From: Benthicola sp964195715
Lineage (GTDB): Bacteria > Gemmatimonadota > Gemmatimonadetes > Palauibacterales > Palauibacteraceae
Assembly (NCBI GenBank): GCA_964195715.1
Contig: CAXMRU010000269.1
Location: 1 to 6,270 of the forward strand
Length of the DNA: 6,270 nt
Direction: 5' to 3'
A program made the translations under genes and the position numbers. Within the stretch, counting starts at the first letter, position 1. Each line of letters starts with the position of its first letter. Shown piece after piece: positions 5,136-6,270 of this stretch. The notes beneath the pieces are model-generated. The model ran no database searches. It saw nothing but the letters and a program-made list of their open reading frames with translations, and was not told the DNA's origin.

Positions 5136-5164
5136 ATCACCTGGTGATCACTCAATGTTCACTT
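5136..5164 (+). promoter_or_regulatory. Inverted repeat and phased CACT motifs in the integrase leader, candidate operator
   Basis: ATCACC-T-GGTGAT (5136-5148) is a perfect inverted repeat. It overlaps the 8-bp palindrome GTGATCAC (5144-5151). CACT occurs at 5149-5152 and 5160-5163, again 11 bp apart, with GTTCACTT at 5157-5164 standing where GTGCACTT stands upstream of the arm-domain gene. The layout resembles a diverged form of the 3102-3120 site. It lies just downstream of the predicted transcription start, where a bound protein would repress. Confidence 0.4.
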
Positions 5165-5176
5165 TCGGAGGCTTTA

Positions 5177-6270
5177 GTGCTCACAGAACGGACTGTAAAG
5201 ACGGCCACCTATGAGGGCGAGGGTGGCTCCCAGGACGTGCGGTATGACCGACCGGATGGGCCGGCGGGATTCGGTGTCCGCGTCTATCCGTCTGGTAGGA
5301 AGAGCTACGTCGTGTTCTACCGCGTTGCTGGCCGCCGACGATTGTACACGATCGGGAGTGCCTCCTCCCTATCACTGAAGGAGGCTCGAGACCGCGCAAG
5401 GCGGATCGTACAGACAGCCAAGGACGGGATTGATCCCCTAACTGAGCGGCAAAGAGCACGGAACGTGCAGACGTTTTCGGATCTCGCTCTTGTATACCTT
5501 GAGGACTATGCGCGCCGTCACAAGACCCGCGGATCGTGGCGGGACGACGCTCGCCGCCTCGGCTTCGAATGGGACGAGTCGAGCCGACAGTTTGTATGGA
5601 TTGACTACGACACGGCGCTCCCCGGCGGACGCAAGCGGAAGCGATCGGCGATCCGCGACCGACTCGGAGGGGCAAAGATCACGGCGATCCAGACTGCGGA
5701 CATTCGCGCACTACACCGCGATCTTGGCGAGGAGCGTGGCCCCTACGAGGCCAATCGCCAGCAGGAACTCTGCCGGTCCATCTTCAATTTCGCCGTCGCT
5801 GAGGGACTACTGCCGCCGGACACGAGCAACCCGGCGCGAGCCGCAACGCGCACCGACCGAGCGGGCGTGAAGCGTTTCCGCGAAAAAGCGCGCGACCGTT
5901 ACGTCGAAAAGCATGAGATGCGCCGCTTCGGCGATGCCGTTGCCGACGAAAGTGACGTGCATGTAAAGGCCGCAGTCTTGCTTTCGTTACTCACTGGTGC
6001 GCGAAAGACTGAGATCCTCGCTCGGCGCTGGTCTGACGTCGTGGAAGATCGGGGGCAGCTCCACATCGGCTACAGCAAGGGAGCGAAGTTGGCTGACGGC
6101 AGGCCCGCGCCAAGCTACAAGGAGCTGCCGGATGAAGCGCTAGATATCCTACGCGCCTTGCCGAATGCTCCGATCGGACGGAACGGGAAACTGGTACGAA
6201 CCGACGAGTGGATTTTCCCATCGCGTCGGCGCTCAGCCAGCGGCCACCGCGTCGAGATCCGTGCTGCCTG
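5177..6270 (+). CDS. Tyrosine recombinase/integrase with arm-binding domain, truncated at the window end
   Basis: The frame is open from GTG 5177 to the last base (364 codons plus two bases), so the C-terminus is missing. GGAGG (5167-5171) precedes the GTG by 5 nt. Residues 1-90 are a DUF4102-like arm DNA-binding domain (GFGVRVYPSGRKSY, YRVAGRRRLYTIG, LKEARDRARR). A SAM-like core-binding domain follows from about 98 to 225 (TFSDLALVYLEDYARRHK, then ADIRALHRDLGEERGPYEANRQQELCRSIFNFAVAEGLL). The catalytic domain starts near 240. LLTGARKTEILARRW holds the first catalytic Arg (R276) and E279. GYSKGAK is the region of the catalytic Lys. The HxxR box and nucleophilic Tyr would lie beyond the window. 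Residues 129-168 look like an insertion in the core-binding domain. It likely catalyses site-specific integration and excision and is the only visible recombinase able to move this region. Confidence 0.92.
   Translation, partial: MLTERTVKTATYEGEGGSQDVRYDRPDGPAGFGVRVYPSGRKSYVVFYRVAGRRRLYTIGSASSLSLKEARDRARRIVQTAKDGIDPLTERQRARNVQTFSDLALVYLEDYARRHKTRGSWRDDARRLGFEWDESSRQFVWIDYDTALPGGRKRKRSAIRDRLGGAKITAIQTADIRALHRDLGEERGPYEANRQQELCRSIFNFAVAEGLLPPDTSNPARAATRTDRAGVKRFREKARDRYVEKHEMRRFGDAVADESDVHVKAAVLLSLLTGARKTEILARRWSDVVEDRGQLHIGYSKGAKLADGRPAPSYKELPDEALDILRALPNAPIGRNGKLVRTDEWIFPSRRRSASGHRVEIRAA

Noticed and set aside
5490..5870. Open frames on both strands inside the integrase gene
   Set aside because: The integrase frame from 5177 is continuous to the window end and carries ordered recombinase domains, so these are shadow frames.
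1..6270. tRNA genes, CRISPR arrays and IS-type transposases
   Set aside because: No cloverleaf-like sequence, regularly spaced repeat series or transposase motif was found. Only the tyrosine recombinase and its arm-only relatives point to mobility.

Overview
The window looks like a piece of a high-GC bacterial chromosome, most likely Gemmatimonadota or a relative. The main pointer is the 752-residue Ser/Thr kinase: its fusion order (kinase, TolB/FlgO-like domain, TPR repeats), its phrasing (LAGRYTLERELGSGGM, YVMPYVEGESLREKL, HRDLKPDN) and its DinB-family partner are typical of that phylum. This assignment rests on recalled family patterns, not on a search. All convincing genes are on the + strand.

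Layout. Bases 1-48 are the last 15 codons plus stop of a gene whose body lies upstream of the window. They match the 3' end of a complete gene at 3151-3636, so at least two copies of that gene exist. Bases 49-252 hold a conserved downstream block with two phased GTGCACT motifs and a 16-bp palindrome. A DinB-family gene (253-777) overlaps the kinase gene (758-3016). Next comes a leader (3017-3150) with phased GTGC motifs, then the complete arm-domain gene (3151-3636). This gene encodes only the N-terminal arm DNA-binding domain of a tyrosine recombinase, with a charged helical tail in place of the catalytic domain. The downstream block then recurs (3637-3780). An aldo-keto reductase of the YghZ/GPR type follows (3885-4916), then a 260-bp intergenic region with a C-rich, G-poor stretch and the best promoter in the window. 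Last is a full-type tyrosine recombinase (5177 to the window end, truncated there), whose arm domain clearly resembles the 3151 gene.

How it may work together. The order is [arm-only gene] - [DinB + kinase] - [arm-only gene] - [aldo-keto reductase] - [integrase]. The cargo genes are unrelated to each other, but each lies directly downstream of an arm-only gene and its conserved tail block. This looks like a modular array built by site-specific recombination or serial insertion at a common site. The arm-only protein could be a binding partner, regulator or directionality factor for the neighbouring integrase, with the GTGCAC motifs as candidate binding or attachment sites. The layout, repeats and motifs are seen in the sequence; the mobility model is inference. 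No tRNA, rRNA or CRISPR array was seen.
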